A stretch of 64,000 nt of DNA from Saprospiraceae bacterium (GTDB lineage: Bacteria > Bacteroidota > Bacteroidia > Chitinophagales > Saprospiraceae): assembly GCA_024103005.1 (NCBI GenBank), contig JAGFJA010000007.1:1-64000 (forward strand), written 5' to 3'. Under the pieces are notes generated by a model. The model was given only the letters and a program-made list of their open reading frames with translations, had not been told where the DNA came from and ran no database searches. Of this stretch, positions 61,955-64,000 are shown piece after piece (position 1 is the first letter of the stretch; each line of letters begins with the position of its first letter). The position numbers and the translations under genes were made by a program.

Positions 61955-63628
61955 TCAGAATAATCCGGTGATGTTACCTTCTTCGTCAATGTCGATATTT
62001 TCGGCACTCGGAAACTCCGGAAGCCCCGGCATACGCATGATTTCACCCGTTACCGGCACGACAAATCCGGCTCCGGCTGCAATCTCAATTTCTCTGACAT
62101 TGAGCACAAATCCACTCGGTGCGCCTCGCTTATCTTGATCATCTGAGAATGATTTCTGGGTTTTAGCAATACAAACACAGAGGTGTGATAATTTGAGTTT
62201 TTTTATCACCTTCAGGTCGGCCTTTGCTTTAGCACCGTATTCGACAGATGCCGCTCCGTAAACTTTTTGGGCGATGGTACTGATTTTATTTTCTATACTT
62301 TCCTCATTGGGATAAAGCGGTTGATAGGTTTGATCCTGATTGGCAGTGGTCACCCTTATAATTTCTTCAGCTATACCGATTGCACCATCGCCTCCTTTAG
62401 CCCAGATATCTATTGCATCGGCGTGGAATCCGATTGCTTTACATTGCTCCACTACTGCTGCAATCTCGGCGTCAGTATCCGTAATAAAGCGGTTGATGGC
62501 GACGACTGCCGGAATGCCGAATAGGCGTGAGTTGATGAGATGTTTTTCCAGGTTGACAAATCCGGCACGTACAGCATCCACATTCTCTGTTTTTAAGTCA
62601 GCCAGGTCAACTCCTCCATGGTATTTCAGTGCGCGGATGGTAGCTATAATGACAATGCACCGGGGCACAAATCCCGCCATCCTGCATTTAATATCCAAAA
62701 ATTTTTCACCACCGAGATCAAAGCCAAATCCTGCCTCAGTGACGACATAATCTGATAATGACAGTCCCATCTTGGTGGCTATAATCGTATTGGTTCCCTG
62801 TGCAATATTGGCAAAGGGTCCTCCGTGGATGATTGCAGGCGTCTTTTCGACAGTTTGTACTAAATTGGGTAAGATGGCATCTTTAAGAAGTGCAGCCATT
62901 GCGCCATGTGCCTTAAGGTCTCTGGCAAAAACAGGCTTGCCATCCATGGTATTTCCTACATAAATATTGCCTAATTTTTCCTTGAGCTCTTTTCGGTTAT
63001 TTACCAGACAAAGTATCGCCATGATTTCAGAAGCTGCCGTGATATTAAATCCGGCCTCCCTTGGTACTCCATTTCCTTTGCCGCCCAGACCGGATACAAT
63101 GTGCCGAAGCGAACGATCGTTCATATCCATAACCCGTTTAAACATGACGGTTCGCGGGTCGATGTTCAGTGTATTTTTTTTATTGTTGATGTTGTTGTCA
63201 ATAATTGTTACAAGCAAGTTATTTGCTTTTTCAATAGCCGCAAAATCTCCGGTAAAGTGCATATTGATGTCCTCCATGGGCAAGACCTGAGAATATCCCC
63301 CGCCTGCTGCGCCTCCTTTCATACCGAAAACCGGACCCAGCGACGGTTCTCTCAGGACCACCGTTGTTTTCTTTCCGATTTTATTCATCGCTTGGGCGAT
63401 ACCTATGCTGCAGGTTGTTTTACCTTCACCGGCAGGTGTAGGTGACATGGCGGAAACAAGTACCAGATTGCTTTTCCGGACCTTTTCTTCATCGATATAG
63501 TTTAGCGGAATTTTTGCTTTGTATTTACCGAAATACATTAAATCATCTTCGGCGATATTTAACTGGTCCGCAATATTTTTTATGTGGGTCAGCTTAATTT
63601 TCTGCGCAATTGAAAGATCATTCTCCAT
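61955..63628 (-). CDS. fhs: Formate-tetrahydrofolate ligase
   Basis: An ATP-dependent one-carbon enzyme of 557 residues that makes 10-formyl-THF from formate. The P-loop is SPTPAGEGKTTCSIGIAQAM near residue 63, followed by EPSLGPVFGMKGGAAGGGYSQVLPMEDINMHFTGD, FAIEKANNL-type helices, and C-terminal GAPSGFVLNVREIEIAAGAGFVVPVTGEIMRMPGLP. Start set at 63628 (MENDLSIAQKIKLTHIKNIADQLNI). The upstream ATG at 63661 adds 11 Lys/Phe-rich residues not seen in the family. Length agrees with Fhs (about 556). It stands alone, convergent with DUF4783. Confidence 0.96.
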   Translation of the reverse strand: MENDLSIAQKIKLTHIKNIADQLNIAEDDLMYFGKYKAKIPLNYIDEEKVRKSNLVLVSAMSPTPAGEGKTTCSIGIAQAMNKIGKKTTVVLREPSLGPVFGMKGGAAGGGYSQVLPMEDINMHFTGDFAAIEKANNLLVTIIDNNINNKKNTLNIDPRTVMFKRVMDMNDRSLRHIVSGLGGKGNGVPREAGFNITAASEIMAILCLVNNRKELKEKLGNIYVGNTMDGKPVFARDLKAHGAMAALLKDAILPNLVQTVEKTPAIIHGGPFANIAQGTNTIIATKMGLSLSDYVVTEAGFGFDLGGEKFLDIKCRMAGFVPRCIVIIATIRALKYHGGVDLADLKTENVDAVRAGFVNLEKHLINSRLFGIPAVVAINRFITDTDAEIAAVVEQCKAIGFHADAIDIWAKGGDGAIGIAEEIIRVTTANQDQTYQPLYPNEESIENKISTIAQKVYGAASVEYGAKAKADLKVIKKLKLSHLCVCIAKTQKSFSDDQDKRGAPSGFVLNVREIEIAAGAGFVVPVTGEIMRMPGLPEFPSAENIDIDEEGNITGLF

Positions 63629-64000
63629 AAGAATTTTAAATTTTGCCTTAAAAATAATCAATAATCATACCTGCAAAATATTTTTTTGAGCATAAAACTA
63701 ATAAAATAGGATTGTGTACCGGAGCAGGCGTCGAAGGACTGTTCAGTTTAGCCGTAAAATCTGTTGTTTATGTCATTTAAGAGCCCTCAATACCGGGTTT
63801 TGACAATTATCTTGATAGTTTGAGAAAAGTAAAAATTGACAGCGATTTGCCTTTCATTACGTTTGAATTTTAGATTTATGCAGGTGTGTAAATTAATGCG
63901 CAGATGGCTTATATGTTATTCGATGAAAAAACAAGAGAACTAGAATTGGGCAAACTATTGAAAATTTTCAATCATTATCAAAAGTATTTGGCCACATTGA
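63629..64000. other. End-of-window region with possible gene remnant
   Basis: No intact gene is resolved in these 372 bases. A short + strand frame (63781-63873) encodes IPGFDNYLDSLRKVKIDSD and ends FITFEF. A second open frame runs from ATG 63904 off the window (MAYMLFDEKTRELELGKLLK and onward). They could be pieces of one disrupted protein-coding gene or the start of a gene beyond the window. Confidence 0.3.
63904..64000 (+). CDS. Possible N-terminus of an unidentified protein, cut by the window end
   Basis: ATG at 63904 opens a frame of 32 codons that runs off the window. The sequence is hydrophilic and helix-prone (YMLFDEKTRELELGKLLKIF followed by NHYQKYLATL). It has coding-like composition, but too little is visible to identify it. 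The in-frame stop TAA at 63889-63891 limits it upstream. Confidence 0.3.
   Translation, partial: MAYMLFDEKTRELELGKLLKIFNHYQKYLATL

Noticed and set aside
1-64000. CRISPR arrays, tRNA or rRNA genes, prophage, toxin-antitoxin or defence islands
   Set aside because: Both strands and all spacers were read; no regular direct repeats with spacers, no tRNA-like cloverleaf, and no phage or defence gene families were recognised.

Overview
The window is a stretch of chromosome from a Bacteroidota bacterium, most likely of the Saprospiraceae/Saprospiria type. That placement is an inference from gene content: a gliding-motility/type IX secretion (T9SS) C-terminal domain on a 1786-residue surface protein, SprB-like and P-domain modules, a Bacteroidota-type LptD, DUF4783, a LuxC-family acyl-CoA reductase, and -7 promoter boxes of the TAnnTTTG type. 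GC content is moderate (around 40 %), intergenic spacers are AT-rich, and Shine-Dalgarno sequences are rarely evident. No tRNA, rRNA or CRISPR array was seen.

Layout. 1-4.6 kb: the tail of an unidentified gene, a small membrane protein, DUF1801 and rhodanese proteins, cardiolipin synthase, then a 0.75-kb spacer with paired-hairpin repeats and a gene remnant. 4.6-11 kb: pepT, xth, a membrane protein, acpP, uvrC and a NahK-like sugar kinase. 11-17.7 kb: envelope and signalling genes (a 1218-residue NtrY-like histidine kinase, a double-OmpA protein, three paralogous small lipoproteins). 17.7-25 kb: nadE, dnaX (with an A10 slippery run) and sucA. 25-32.3 kb: an ABC exporter, 3-hydroxyanthranilate dioxygenase, an atypical SDR, dnaA, and a methionine aminotransferase/omega-amidase pair. 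32.4-33.7 kb: one IS256-family (variant zinc-binding) element, with ends, an 8-bp target duplication, a frame-disrupted transposase start and a structured non-coding segment. 33.7-42.4 kb: lptD, amidase, nth, acyl-CoA reductase, rimO and an outer-membrane protein. 42.5-44.2 kb: a secreted protein and a second repeat-rich spacer. 44.2-51.3 kb: the tig-clpP-clpX-truA proteostasis block and lepA. 51.4-64 kb: an MFS exporter, the giant T9SS adhesin-like protein, rpmI-rplT, gpmI with a lipoprotein, DUF4783, and fhs, ending in unassigned sequence.

Most of the window is housekeeping: replication and repair (dnaA, dnaX, uvrC, xth, nth), translation and protein quality control (rpmI, rplT, lepA, rimO, truA, tig, clpP, clpX), central metabolism (sucA, gpmI, fhs, nadE, acpP) and envelope building (cls, lptD, amidase, OmpA). 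The least ordinary items are the paired-hairpin repeat family at two loci, the dnaX slippery site, the IS element with its possible small RNA and start-site frameshift, the His/Asp-rich tail on trigger factor, the 15-fold Ig-like repeat protein, and the apparently leaderless lepA promoter.
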